Assembly (NCBI GenBank): GCA_945897805.1
Contig: CAMDFX010000011.1
Location: 1 to 64,000, forward strand
Length of the DNA stretch: 64,000 nt
Source of the DNA: Chryseobacterium gleum
GTDB taxonomy: Bacteria > Bacteroidota > Bacteroidia > Flavobacteriales_D > Crocinitomicaceae
Direction of reading: 5' to 3'
Under the pieces are notes generated by a model. It did not search any database. It had not been told where the DNA came from and saw only the letters and a list, made by a program, of their open reading frames with translations. The position numbers and the translations under genes are program-made. This document shows, piece by piece, positions 1-8,983 of this stretch. The stretch's first letter is position 1; each line of letters starts with the position of its first letter.

Positions 1-90
<90 letters not shown>

Positions 91-96
91 TTTATA

Positions 97-132
97 AATC
101 CCGTACTGTAATTTGTACGGGATTTTTTTTTT
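97..132 (+). terminator. Intrinsic terminator of the rRNA operon
   Basis: Perfect 9-bp stem ATCCCGTAC (98-106) with GTACGGGAT (115-123), an 8-base loop and a run of about nine T. It sits just after the 5S rRNA and before any coding sequence. Confidence 0.9.
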
Positions 133-249
133 GCCATTTTTTTTAAAAAAATCGACTGTGTAGTCCAAGTTTGATTCTTTTGAGGGGCTAGACTTCTTAA
201 ATTAAGATTATAATTTAGTAGATTTATCCTCAAATAGGTTTTTATAATT

Positions 250-2865
250 ATGAAACATTTTCAAGTGATTAAGGCATTTATTAATTTGAATATCTGGTTG
301 ATATTTTTATCTTGCGTAGTATCAAGTAATATTTTTTCTCAAACGGTTGTTTGGTCAGAAGGGTTTGAAGGTTTAACAACTTCTTGTGGAAGCGCCGCTG
401 GATCAACTTTAATTACAACTACCTGTACACCTGCAAATTGGTTAACAAGTAAAAATTATCCTTGGATTGCGTCTTCAACTGCTTTTAGAACAGGAAGTAG
501 ATGTATCAGAATGACAAATAATTGGACAGGTTGGTTAATTACGGCCGGGGCAAATTTGAATGCAAATACTACATACAATTTGACGTTTTACTACAAAGGT
601 GTTTGTTCAAGCACTTGCTCAGCGGGAATGACGGTGAAAGTTGGTGTAACGACTACACAAACGACTGCACCTGCAACCACAACCACAACAACTGTTATAA
701 ATAATGGAACACAAACAAGTTATACTCAATTTACATATTCTTACACTCCAACTGTCTCTGGTACATACTATTTTGGTTTACAGATGTCGTCTACAATTGC
801 AGGATTTGACAATGGATATATTGATGATATACAACTTTCCTACAATTGTTCTACTCCAACTACTCCAGTATTTACATCTGGTGCGACTACTATTTGTGCA
901 GGTGCTTCTTCAACCTATATTGCAACATCGACAGGAACAATTTCGTATTCAATTCTTTCTGGTGGAGCAACAATAAATTCAGCTTCAGGTCTTGTTAGTG
1001 ATGTCGTAAGTGATTATATTGTAAGAGCAACGGCAATTACTGGTTGCGGAACTACCATAACGGATAGATCTGTAATAGTAAACCCTAATCCAGTTAATCC
1101 GATTGTAACGAACATTGGAAATTTGACTTTGTGCGAAGGACAAAATGTTCAACTTACATCCAATTATAGTTCTGGTAATCTTTGGTCATCAAGTCAAGTC
1201 AGTGAATCAATAAGTTTAAACACAAGTGGAGATTATTCGGTAATTTATACTGATCCAAACGGCTGTTCAGCTACTTCAAATGTAGTTTCTGTGCAAGTTA
1301 ATCCTTTGCCGATGGTTCAAATTACTGCTCAAGGGCCAACTTCATTTTGCGCTGGTGAAAGTGTTGTATTAAATTCCTCTTCTTCGACTGGTAATTTATG
1401 GTCGACTGGTGAATCAACAAATGCGATTATTGTAAACCAATCGGGTAATATTTCATTAGTTGTTACTGATGCTAACGGATGTTATGCTTCTTCTAATTCT
1501 GTAATGGTTGAAGTTTATCCAGTAATAATGGAACCAATTGTATCTGCTTCAGGTAGTCTTTCTTTTTGCGAGGGAGAACAAGTAGGCTTGTATGCCTCTG
1601 CAAATGAAGGAATTGTTTGGTCAACATCAGAAATTACAAATAGTATTATTGTTAATTCTACAGGCAGTTATTATTACACCTATACTGATAATAATGGTTG
1701 TTCAAGAATATCTTTACCTATAGAGGTTGAAGTTATTTCGAGTCCATCGATTCCAATTATCAACTTGCAAGGAAGTAATTCAATTTGCGAAGGATCCTCA
1801 GTTATTTTGAGTTCTTCAGAAAATAATGGAAATACTTGGTCAACAAATGAAACAACCAACAGTATTGAAGTAACTCAAGCTGGGAATTTTATTCTCACCG
1901 TCACAAATTCCAATGGTTGCTCCTCATCTTCTGAAGCTGTTAGTATTTTTGTAAATGGTCTGCCAACACCAATAATTTCAGCATTAGGTTCAACCTCGTT
2001 TTGTGAAGGAGGAAATGTACAACTTTCTTCCTCAGAAGTGATAGGTAATTTATGGTCAAATAACAATCAGAATCAATCTATTACAGTCTCTAATTCTGGC
2101 GATTATTATGTTTCTGTAACAGATAACAACGGTTGTAATGGAACTTCTAATACCATCTCAGTAAATGTAAATCCTTCACCGCCTGTTCCTACCATTTCTG
2201 CAAATGGACCAATTTCTTTTTGTCAAGGAGATAATGTTGTATTAACAGCTTCATCAGTTGGAGGAAATATTTGGTCAAATCAAGCGAGTTCAAATAGTAT
2301 TACCATTAATACAGCTGGAACATTTACAGTTATAAATACAAATTCTGATGGCTGTTCTGCAAGTTCTTTACCAATTGTTGTAAATGTGAATTCCAATCCA
2401 ATCGCTTTAGCTAGCCTAACAAATGATAATGTGGTTACAGCAACACCAGCAGGAATGAATTATCAATGGCTTAATTGTTTTACAAATCAACAAATACCTG
2501 GAGCAAATGACGTTAGTTTTACTGCAGCATCAAACGGCAGTTATTCAGTAATAATTATAGATAATTCAGGATGTAAAGATACCTCAAGTTGCGTAACTGT
2601 GAGCAAAGTAGAAATTGATGAGATGGGTTATTTGAGCAATGTATACTTATTCCCAAATCCTGCAGGAAATGAAGTAAAGGTTCAATCATCGGTGGTATTT
2701 TCTTATTATGATTTAAAATTTTACGATACCCAGGGAAAATTAATAAAGAATGAAAGAAGGATGAATGGGGATTCAATTAATTTATCAGAATTAAATCCAG
2801 GGGTTTATATTGTAGAAATTCAGAGCGAACAAGGAAATTCAATTCTTAGATTCATTAAAGAATAG
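250..2865 (+). CDS. T9SS-exported multi-repeat surface or secreted protein (type A sorting domain)
   Basis: Protein of 871 aa. A signal peptide (about residues 1-31, ending near SNIFSQ) is followed by a jelly-roll or MAM-like N-terminal domain (WSEGFEG start, about 35-200) and one PKD/Ig-like domain. Six tandem Ig-like repeats of about 72 aa start near residues 294, 366, 438, 511, 583 and 656. Each carries a LCEG/FCEG cysteine, a (L/T)WS motif and a TD-NGC motif. A diverged seventh repeat follows. The last 80 residues (YLFPNPAGNEV to ILRFIKE) are a type A sorting domain, which directs export through the type IX system and cell-surface attachment or release. The family is seen directly; the ligand is unknown. 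The start ATG is the only one giving a complete signal peptide. Confidence 0.85.
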   Translation: MKHFQVIKAFINLNIWLIFLSCVVSSNIFSQTVVWSEGFEGLTTSCGSAAGSTLITTTCTPANWLTSKNYPWIASSTAFRTGSRCIRMTNNWTGWLITAGANLNANTTYNLTFYYKGVCSSTCSAGMTVKVGVTTTQTTAPATTTTTTVINNGTQTSYTQFTYSYTPTVSGTYYFGLQMSSTIAGFDNGYIDDIQLSYNCSTPTTPVFTSGATTICAGASSTYIATSTGTISYSILSGGATINSASGLVSDVVSDYIVRATAITGCGTTITDRSVIVNPNPVNPIVTNIGNLTLCEGQNVQLTSNYSSGNLWSSSQVSESISLNTSGDYSVIYTDPNGCSATSNVVSVQVNPLPMVQITAQGPTSFCAGESVVLNSSSSTGNLWSTGESTNAIIVNQSGNISLVVTDANGCYASSNSVMVEVYPVIMEPIVSASGSLSFCEGEQVGLYASANEGIVWSTSEITNSIIVNSTGSYYYTYTDNNGCSRISLPIEVEVISSPSIPIINLQGSNSICEGSSVILSSSENNGNTWSTNETTNSIEVTQAGNFILTVTNSNGCSSSSEAVSIFVNGLPTPIISALGSTSFCEGGNVQLSSSEVIGNLWSNNNQNQSITVSNSGDYYVSVTDNNGCNGTSNTISVNVNPSPPVPTISANGPISFCQGDNVVLTASSVGGNIWSNQASSNSITINTAGTFTVINTNSDGCSASSLPIVVNVNSNPIALASLTNDNVVTATPAGMNYQWLNCFTNQQIPGANDVSFTAASNGSYSVIIIDNSGCKDTSSCVTVSKVEIDEMGYLSNVYLFPNPAGNEVKVQSSVVFSYYDLKFYDTQGKLIKNERRMNGDSINLSELNPGVYIVEIQSEQGNSILRFIKE

Positions 2866-2959
2866 TAAACGTAAAATTGTTTTATTTACTAAATTAGCAA
2901 TCCTTTGTGGATGACAAATATTGTTTTTGACAAGGGTTTTTGATTTAAGTATTTTTGAA

Positions 2960-3592
2960 ATGGAAAGTATTAAGAAATTAATAGGTGAGGGTGAACATCA
3001 ACAACAGGATTTCAAATTTCGAATTGATGACCAACGAAAAATAGCCAGAACCTTAGTCGCATTTGCCAATTCTGATGGAGGAAGATTATTGATTGGAGTG
3101 AAGGACAATGGGAAAATTACAGGAATAAACCCCGAGGAAGAATTTCATATGATTCAAGGTGCTGCAGAGTTATATTGTAGTCCAGTTTTAAATTTTGAGT
3201 CGAGAATTTGGCAAGAAGAAATGAAATTGGTTTTAGAAATATATATTGAACCAAATGCGAATCATATTTTTCGTGCTTTAGATGAAGAAGATAAATGGAA
3301 ATTTTACATCAGAAGAAAAGATCAGACACTTATTGCAAATAAAATTGTCCAGAAAGTTTGGAAATTAGAGCAAAATGCCACTAAGAAACCCTCAATTTTT
3401 GGTGACAGGGAATTAAAAGTATTGAAACTAGTCAGAGAATTTAATCAAATAACCTTGAGTAAGCTTTATCGAAATTCAGAATTAAATAAATCCTTAGTCG
3501 ACGACAGTGTTTCACTTTTAGTTTATTGGCAAATGATAAATATGAATTATAGCGAAGACGCTGTTTACTATGAAATAAATGAGCTTGATTAA
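2960..3592 (+). CDS. AlbA_2 (Schlafen-like/AAA_4) domain putative DNA-binding protein
   Basis: About 210 aa. The N-terminal 120 residues match the AlbA_2 pattern: E-H-Q-QDFKF, then TLVAFANSDGGRLLIGVKDNGKITG. This domain occurs in putative transcriptional regulators and Schlafen-like nucleases. The C-terminal part (about 150-210) resembles a small winged-helix segment. No catalytic ATPase motif is present. The frame also opens at a TTG at 2921, but the ATG at 2960 places the AlbA_2 motif normally. The gene is convergent with the next one, with 8 bp between stops. The biological role is unknown. Confidence 0.7.
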   Translation: MESIKKLIGEGEHQQQDFKFRIDDQRKIARTLVAFANSDGGRLLIGVKDNGKITGINPEEEFHMIQGAAELYCSPVLNFESRIWQEEMKLVLEIYIEPNANHIFRALDEEDKWKFYIRRKDQTLIANKIVQKVWKLEQNATKKPSIFGDRELKVLKLVREFNQITLSKLYRNSELNKSLVDDSVSLLVYWQMINMNYSEDAVYYEINELD

Positions 3593-3600
3593 GAAAACAT

Positions 3601-3996
3601 TTAAATAAAAGCAGGAACAAATTTTTCGTAGCTATCTAAAACGCGCACTTGAATCATTGCCAGAATTCTTTTGTTGATGTCTTTCTGTTTGCTCGAATAA
3701 AAATCCCATTCTTGTTTGTCGAAAAAAGAAATAATCATTCCAATTAAGTGATTTCTTAAAGCTTGATTTCCCGAAAGTAAATCATTCAGCATTTTACGTT
3801 TTTTCGTGCCAGATAAGGTCCCGAAACTTGGATTCATTTGAAAACAGTACATTATCGTAAGTCGACAAAGCCCTGGTCCTTGAAATTTTAATATTGGTCT
3901 TAGTGTTTGATTTTGAAATAATTCTGACTCTGTCATGGATTCAGTTAAATCAAACTTGATAATTGGGAGCAATGATTTGATATTAATTTCAGACAT
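3601..3996 (-). CDS. Conserved-looking hypothetical protein (131 aa)
   Basis: 131 aa, predicted soluble and basic, with no signal peptide or membrane segment. The middle contains LRPILKFQGPGL and several helical stretches. I do not recognise a family. Codon use looks like the neighbouring genes, and the frame fills the space between two genes cleanly, so it is probably real. It converges with the AlbA_2-type gene. Confidence 0.6.
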   Translation of the reverse strand: MSEINIKSLLPIIKFDLTESMTESELFQNQTLRPILKFQGPGLCRLTIMYCFQMNPSFGTLSGTKKRKMLNDLLSGNQALRNHLIGMIISFFDKQEWDFYSSKQKDINKRILAMIQVRVLDSYEKFVPAFI

Positions 3997-4184
3997 TTAT
4001 TTGGAGTGTATTTTTGATTTTTTTTCTCATCGCTAAATTACTGATTTAAAATTCAATTCTACTTTTTTAATATTTTTTGCAGTTAAAAAAGGTTAACATT
4101 GAACTTTTTCCAAATTAAATTGCTATATTTAGAATCATTCTAGAGTTTTAGAATAAATAACAAATATAAAAAATACAATCAAGT

Positions 4185-4379
4185 ATGGGACGTCCGCCAA
4201 CAAAACCAGCAAGACTGCGTGATGGATTTTACATAGAAGTTAAAAATTCCGGTTCTGGAGGAATTCGCATTAGACGCGATACCAAAGAACAAATGCTTAT
4301 TGCAGCGGAAGACTATGGAAAAAGCAAACAAGTAACAATTTTAGGTGAAATGAGAAACGACAAGTGGATTCACGATTGA
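4185..4379 (+). CDS. Small basic conserved-looking protein (64 aa)
   Basis: 64 aa starting MGRPPTKPARLRDGFYIEV, rich in Arg and Lys, with a predicted beta-rich middle (IRIRRDTKEQ) and a C-terminal KQVTILGEMRNDKWIHD. It has its own intrinsic terminator 19 bp downstream, which supports a real monocistronic gene. It has the look of a small nucleic-acid-associated protein, but I recognise no named family. The start is an ATG after a long AT-rich leader. Confidence 0.7.
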   Translation: MGRPPTKPARLRDGFYIEVKNSGSGGIRIRRDTKEQMLIAAEDYGKSKQVTILGEMRNDKWIHD

Positions 4380-4397
4380 TACAAGTTTAACACTTTA

Positions 4398-4434
4398 AAA
4401 AGCCAATGATTTGAAGAAAGTCATTGGCTTTTTA
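4398..4434 (+). terminator. Intrinsic terminator after the 64-aa gene
   Basis: Stem AAAGCCAATGA (4399-4409) pairs with TCATTGGCTTT (4421-4431), followed by TTT. It belongs to the rightward 64-aa gene. Confidence 0.88.
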
Positions 4435-4854
4435 GTTTGGGTCAAATTGGTTATTTAAATATTACTTTAGATTTTCAAAATCAAGTATAAAGTATCGAAA
4501 TATTCCCTAAGTAAAATCGTAAAGTTCAATTTTCCCTTTCATTCCCAATATCGGTATATCGCTATATTCCGATCTTCCCTCAGATTTTCAATATCAGGTG
4601 CATTTATCGATACATGCCGAATTAAAATCCTAAACTTCAATTTCTCCCTTCGTCGCAATATCGGTATTTCGTCATATTCCGATTTCCTTTACATCTCGCT
4701 TTCCAAAATCAAACAATCAAAATTCACAGCAAAACGATTCAAAGACAACTTTCTCCCAAGCTAATACCTTCCCCTTAAATCATTTTCAAAAAAAATAGCA
4801 CAAAAAAATCCCGATAACTTTCGATACCGGGATTTAAAAATCTATTAAAATCTC
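4435..4854. repeat. Gene-free stretch with a diverged direct repeat of about 65 bp
   Basis: No credible reading frame lies between the two terminators. Two similar copies are visible at about 4513-4578 and 4624-4688. Both have the order AAAATC-TAAA-TTCAATTT, TCCCTT, CAATATCGGTAT, TCATATTCCGAT. Each copy contains the spaced dyad ATCGG-N14-CCGAT. A weaker related segment (TTTATCGATACATGCCGA) lies between them. It reads like a decayed intergenic repeat family or paired operator sites. Function unknown. Confidence 0.6.
4802..4836 (-). terminator. Intrinsic terminator of the leftward lipoprotein gene
   Basis: Read leftward, AATCCCGGTA pairs with TATCGGGATT (ten pairs with one G-T wobble) and is followed by seven T. 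It lies about 20 bp after the stop of the lipoprotein gene. Confidence 0.85.
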
Positions 4855-6549
4855 TTAGTTCATTGCACCAATGAAAGTTGGATTCTCTAAATATTTCAAG
4901 AATTCCATATCCTTCGCCGCTTTCGCTTTGAAGTTTTTATCTTTTGAAATCGCTTTTTTCAAGTTTGAAACAGTCAAATCTAATTTGTCTTGACGTGCTG
5001 CAGCAATTGCTTTCAAATAAGATCCTTGCGCAGATTCTTTGTCCGCGGTTGAAGCATCTATTGTTTTAACAGCTCCAGCAACATCTCCATTTAACAATTG
5101 AGCCAAAGCTTTATTGAAGTTGTTGTCACCCAAATTTGATACAGCCGTAGCATAAACGCCATCTTGAATAGCAATGATTCCTAAATTGTATTTAGCTTCT
5201 GGAGAACCACCTCCTTTTGCCAACAATTCTTTCGCTTTCAATCTGTCGCCTTTTACACCAGCAACCGCTCCCAAATTGTTTTGAGAAATTGCATTTTCTT
5301 CTAAAGAATTTGCAGCTTCAAATTTAGCTTTCGCTTCATCCATTTTTCCCTGCATAAATAATACAGCGCCTGCATTATTGAAAGATCTATTGTCAGTTGG
5401 AAACAAACGACTTGCTTCATTGTAAAGTCTCAACTTTTCGTTTAAGTCACTTGTCAATGTCGCTGTAAAAAGAATTTCTTCCAAATCCAATGAATCAATC
5501 ATTTTTTGAGACATATTTGTCAATTCTTCATCAGAAAAACCAGTCAAATCGTAGATTACACGAATTTCTGAACGACGCAATCTTGGTAAAATATTTTGCT
5601 CTAAGAAAGTAAACGTTTTTGCCATGTTGCGAATTTCTTGCTCTCTTTGAACAGGATCTTTGTACATTTCTAAAACCCTAACAACCAAGTCTTTTTCATC
5701 TTGTTTCATGTTTGATTTTGACAATTCAGTTTTGAATCCTTCCCAGTCTTCACCACTTCCTACTGTAGAATAGATTTCCTCTTGTCCTTTCGTGTTTTTT
5801 GCTTTTTTAGCAATTCCTTTTGCAGCTTCTTTTGCTGTATTCGAACGCTCTAAAGACAGAGATTCATTTGTTCCTTGCTCACCTTCTGGAGATGCAAAAC
5901 CTGTAATACTTACATTTTTAATTGCAATTTTTACATTTGATTGAGCATTTACCAACCATGATTCCAATGCTTTGATGTCAGCATCTTTCAATTCGTTTGG
6001 TTTAACGATTGATTTGCTTTTATCATAATTTATTTGTGCTGTATATGATTGCTCTGTAGTTCTTTTAAAAGCATCCTCTGCCATCACCACTTTGAAATCC
6101 TTATTAACCAATAATGGAGTGATAATTGTTCCTTTAGCAATTTCAATTGGATCTATTTCGTCTTTCACTTTTCCTCCTTTTGAAATTTTACCTGTAACCA
6201 TCAATGTGGTGCTTTCAAAAGATGGTTGGTAGGCAATTAAATCGGTATAAACCATTTTACCTCCAGATTTGTAGGCAATTGTATTTCCATTTCCAACTGC
6301 TTTTTCACCTAGCACAGTGACAGGTTTTAAAGCAATTCCACCTAACATAGGAATGATTTCAGCCGAAGCTTTTTTCTTGATTCCTTTTTCTGGGAAAGTA
6401 ACGTCAACTTTAACGCGTACACTGTCTCCGTGCATTTCTAATGGACTTGGAGTTACCGTGTACTTCAAATCTTTCATCAGGTCACAACTGGTCAATAATG
6501 AACCAGCAACAGCGAAAGCCGCTAAACCTTTGATACTCTGCTTTCTCAT
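4855..6549 (-). CDS. Outer-membrane lipoprotein with OmpA-like region and TPR repeats
   Basis: 564 aa. A lipoprotein signal has its lipobox cysteine at residue 22 (GSLLTSC). The middle (about 200-260) contains an OmpA-C-like peptidoglycan-binding signature: ITGFASPEGE followed by N-SLS-ER. The C-terminal 200 residues are helical, Ala-rich TPR-like repeats (DNRSFNNAGAVLFMQGKMDEA, EENAISQNNLGAVAGVKGD and similar). It is probably an envelope scaffold tying the outer membrane to peptidoglycan; that role is inferred from the domains. It is monocistronic with its own terminator. Confidence 0.75.
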   Translation of the reverse strand: MRKQSIKGLAAFAVAGSLLTSCDLMKDLKYTVTPSPLEMHGDSVRVKVDVTFPEKGIKKKASAEIIPMLGGIALKPVTVLGEKAVGNGNTIAYKSGGKMVYTDLIAYQPSFESTTLMVTGKISKGGKVKDEIDPIEIAKGTIITPLLVNKDFKVVMAEDAFKRTTEQSYTAQINYDKSKSIVKPNELKDADIKALESWLVNAQSNVKIAIKNVSITGFASPEGEQGTNESLSLERSNTAKEAAKGIAKKAKNTKGQEEIYSTVGSGEDWEGFKTELSKSNMKQDEKDLVVRVLEMYKDPVQREQEIRNMAKTFTFLEQNILPRLRRSEIRVIYDLTGFSDEELTNMSQKMIDSLDLEEILFTATLTSDLNEKLRLYNEASRLFPTDNRSFNNAGAVLFMQGKMDEAKAKFEAANSLEENAISQNNLGAVAGVKGDRLKAKELLAKGGGSPEAKYNLGIIAIQDGVYATAVSNLGDNNFNKALAQLLNGDVAGAVKTIDASTADKESAQGSYLKAIAAARQDKLDLTVSNLKKAISKDKNFKAKAAKDMEFLKYLENPTFIGAMN

Positions 6550-6651
6550 AGCTAAAATTTATGTTCGTATTTTAATTTACTCTACAATATTAAGCATTTA
6601 TTTATTTAATTTCTATATTGTTAGAATTTTTAAGGACATTTTGTGTTTTTT

Positions 6652-7161
6652 TTAATGATCATTGAACTTTAATTTGGAAGATTTTTTGATAACAGAATTG
6701 TCCTTGGTTTCCTCTAATAGTTGTTTCAATGACTTTTTATGTCTTGCGTCAATCCATTCAGCATCAATTTCAACCATTGGTTTTAAAACAAAAAGGCGCT
6801 CTGAAATTCTAGGATGTGGAATCTCTAAATTTGAATTTTCAGAGATCAAGTAGTCATAGTACAATAAATCTAAATCCAATGTTCTATCACTATAATTTTT
6901 AGATTCATTTCTTTTTCTACCAGCCTTTGTTTCCAAATATTGCAGTATATTCAAAATTTCTGCTGGTGTGTGATTGGTCTCAAATTTCAAAACCGCATTT
7001 AAAAATCCATTTTTAGATTCAAATCCCCAAGGTGCTGATTCATAAATAGAAGAACTTTCAATCAAATATCCAACATTTCTTTTCAAATCTAAGTAGGCAT
7101 CACGTAAAATTTGTATACTGTTTCCTTCATTGCTTCCTAAACCGATAAATATTATTGCCAT
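6652..7161 (-). CDS. folK: 2-amino-4-hydroxy-6-hydroxymethyldihydropteridine pyrophosphokinase (HPPK)
   Basis: 169 aa. FolK transfers pyrophosphate from ATP to 6-hydroxymethyl-7,8-dihydropterin in folate synthesis. The start IFIGLGSNEGN and the signature DRTLDLDLLYYD with its Asp pair for magnesium and ATP are diagnostic, as is the IPHPRISERLFVL-P segment. The ATG at 7161 (MAIIFIGL) is preferred over an upstream TTG at 7182, because it matches the family start and the -7 box at 7180-7187 would overlap the TTG. It is divergent from dnaB. Confidence 0.95.
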   Translation of the reverse strand: MAIIFIGLGSNEGNSIQILRDAYLDLKRNVGYLIESSSIYESAPWGFESKNGFLNAVLKFETNHTPAEILNILQYLETKAGRKRNESKNYSDRTLDLDLLYYDYLISENSNLEIPHPRISERLFVLKPMVEIDAEWIDARHKKSLKQLLEETKDNSVIKKSSKLKFNDH

Positions 7162-7179
7162 GATTTTTGAATTCTGTTT

Positions 7180-7187
7180 CAAAGATA
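7180..7187 (-). promoter_or_regulatory. Putative -7 box of folK
   Basis: TATCTTTG on the minus strand matches the Bacteroidota TAnnTTTG -7 consensus, 18 bp before the folK ATG. No good -33 TTTG is seen at the usual spacing. Confidence 0.5.
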
Positions 7188-7340
7188 AGTTTGATAACTT
7201 GAAATTTAATGGTTCACCAAAATTTTAGATGTTTTTTCTTCTTTATTCACCACTAAATATCCTAAATGTAATATTAAATAATCAATAAAATCCTTAAGTT
7301 TAATTGTTTAGATCTGTTGATAAATTTTGAAGCACACATT

Positions 7341-7372
7341 TTTGATTTCCAATCAATAGTTAATTAACTTTG
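7341..7372 (+). promoter_or_regulatory. dnaB promoter, -33 and -7 elements
   Basis: TTTG at 7341-7344, a 20-bp spacer, then TAACTTTG at 7365-7372. This is a full match to the Bacteroidota consensus TTTG-N19-21-TAnnTTTG. Only five bases separate the -7 box from the dnaB ATG, so the mRNA would be leaderless or nearly so. Confidence 0.75.
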
Positions 7373-7377
7373 CATTT

Positions 7378-8943
7378 ATGGAGAATCAAGCAGGAAATTC
7401 AAAAAAACCAATTAGTCGCATCAAAAGCGCCTCCAATATTATTGCAACCGAAATTGGAAAAATTCCACCACAAGCTGTCGAATTAGAACAGGCAGTCCTA
7501 GGGGCAATGATGTTGGAAAAAAATGCAGTCAATGATACCATTGATATTTTGACCCCTGCGAGTTTTTATGATCCTAAACATTTTTACATCTATAAAGCAA
7601 TTCGCGAACTTTTTGGAAATTCAAATCCAATCGATTTATTGACCGTTTCAAATAAATTGAGACAAGAAGGCGAACTCGAATTGGCCGGTGGTGCAGTTTA
7701 TATTTCTCAATTGACAAACCGTGTCGCTTCCGCTGCGCACGCCGAGTTTCACGCTCGAATTATTTCTCAAAAATTTATTCAACGTGAAATCATTCGTATG
7801 TGTTCTGAGGTTTTGAGAGATGCATACGATGAAACAACCGATGTGTTCGAATTGCTTGGTAAAGCAGAATCAGACTTATATTCTATTGCTGAAAACAATA
7901 TGAAAAAGAATGTGGACGAAATGCAAAATGTAGTACGCGAAGCCATCATGGAAATTGAAAAAGCTTCTAAAAATACAGACGGAATTTCTGGTGTTCCAAC
8001 AGGATTTAGAGAATTAGATAAATTGACTTCTGGCTGGCAACGTTCGGATATGATCGTAATCGCCGCGCGCCCTGCAATGGGAAAAACGGCTTTCATTCTA
8101 TCCATGGCCAGAAATACGGCAGTTGATTACGGAATGGGTGTGGCGATTTTCTCCTTGGAGATGTCATCTGTTCAGCTGGTAAAACGTTTGATTTCAAGTG
8201 AATCAAGAATTCCTGCTGAAAAATTAAGAAAGGGAAATTTAGCGGAACATGAATTTCAACAATTGCACTCACGGATTGCAAAATTAGCAACTGCCCCTAT
8301 TTATATTGATGACACTGCTGGAATCAGTATTTTTGATTTACGTGCTAAATGCAGAAGATTGAAAGTGCAATATGACATTAAAATGGTCGTAATTGACTAT
8401 TTGCAATTGATGACTGTGGGTGGGACAAAAGGACAAGGAAATCGGGAACAAGAAATTTCTTCTATCTCCCGATCTATCAAAGAAATCGCCAAAGAATTGA
8501 ATATTCCTGTAATCGCACTTTCTCAGCTCAGCCGCTCGGTGGAAACACGTGGTGGCGATAAACGACCAATTTTGTCAGATTTACGTGAATCGGGCGCGAT
8601 TGAGCAAGATGCCGATATCGTTTCATTCATTTACCGTCCAGAATATTATGATTTGCATCAAAATGAAGACGGTGAATCCAACAAAGGGGTAGGAGAGATT
8701 ATCATCGCGAAGCACAGAAATGGCGCTACAGACAGCGTGCGACTTCGTTTTATCGGTGAATTTGCACGATTCGAAAACCTTGATTCTTTTGGCGCAGAAT
8801 TTGAACCAGTAATCAGTTCGGCAATGAATGCAAATCAAAATTTTGACGAAGCAAGTTCTATTTCTAGTTATACAATTCCTAGTAAAATGAATGCTGCGGA
8901 GGATAATATTAATTTTGATCAACCTGAAGAAACACCATTTTAA
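7378..8943 (+). CDS. dnaB: Replicative DNA helicase DnaB
   Basis: 521 aa, normal for the family, with no intein. DnaB is the hexameric 5'-3' helicase at the replication fork. The N-terminal domain (PPQAVELEQAVLGAMMLE) is followed by a RecA-like ATPase domain. Walker A is ARPAMGKTAF (about residues 229-238), Walker B is MVVIDYLQLM (about 336-345), and the LSQLSRSVETR segment follows near 381. The DLRESGAIEQDAD motif and the late KHRNGATD segment are also typical. Its start is fixed by the family N-terminus and the adjacent promoter. Confidence 0.97.
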   Translation: MENQAGNSKKPISRIKSASNIIATEIGKIPPQAVELEQAVLGAMMLEKNAVNDTIDILTPASFYDPKHFYIYKAIRELFGNSNPIDLLTVSNKLRQEGELELAGGAVYISQLTNRVASAAHAEFHARIISQKFIQREIIRMCSEVLRDAYDETTDVFELLGKAESDLYSIAENNMKKNVDEMQNVVREAIMEIEKASKNTDGISGVPTGFRELDKLTSGWQRSDMIVIAARPAMGKTAFILSMARNTAVDYGMGVAIFSLEMSSVQLVKRLISSESRIPAEKLRKGNLAEHEFQQLHSRIAKLATAPIYIDDTAGISIFDLRAKCRRLKVQYDIKMVVIDYLQLMTVGGTKGQGNREQEISSISRSIKEIAKELNIPVIALSQLSRSVETRGGDKRPILSDLRESGAIEQDADIVSFIYRPEYYDLHQNEDGESNKGVGEIIIAKHRNGATDSVRLRFIGEFARFENLDSFGAEFEPVISSAMNANQNFDEASSISSYTIPSKMNAAEDNINFDQPEETPF

Positions 8944-8983
8944 TGCAATTTTAATGTATTTATAAATACAACCTTTTTTAACT

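Noticed and set aside
1875-2066. Antisense and overlapping frames inside long genes (this and many others)
   Set aside because: They lie within strongly supported genes, lack family motifs and have compositions expected of shadow frames.
2926-2957. Promoter TTTG-N20-TATTTTTG before the AlbA_2 gene
   Set aside because: It would start transcription after the preferred ATG at 2960; in AT-rich DNA such matches are frequent by chance.
7378-8943. Intein in DnaB
   Set aside because: Length 521 aa and continuous motifs show a normal uninterrupted helicase.
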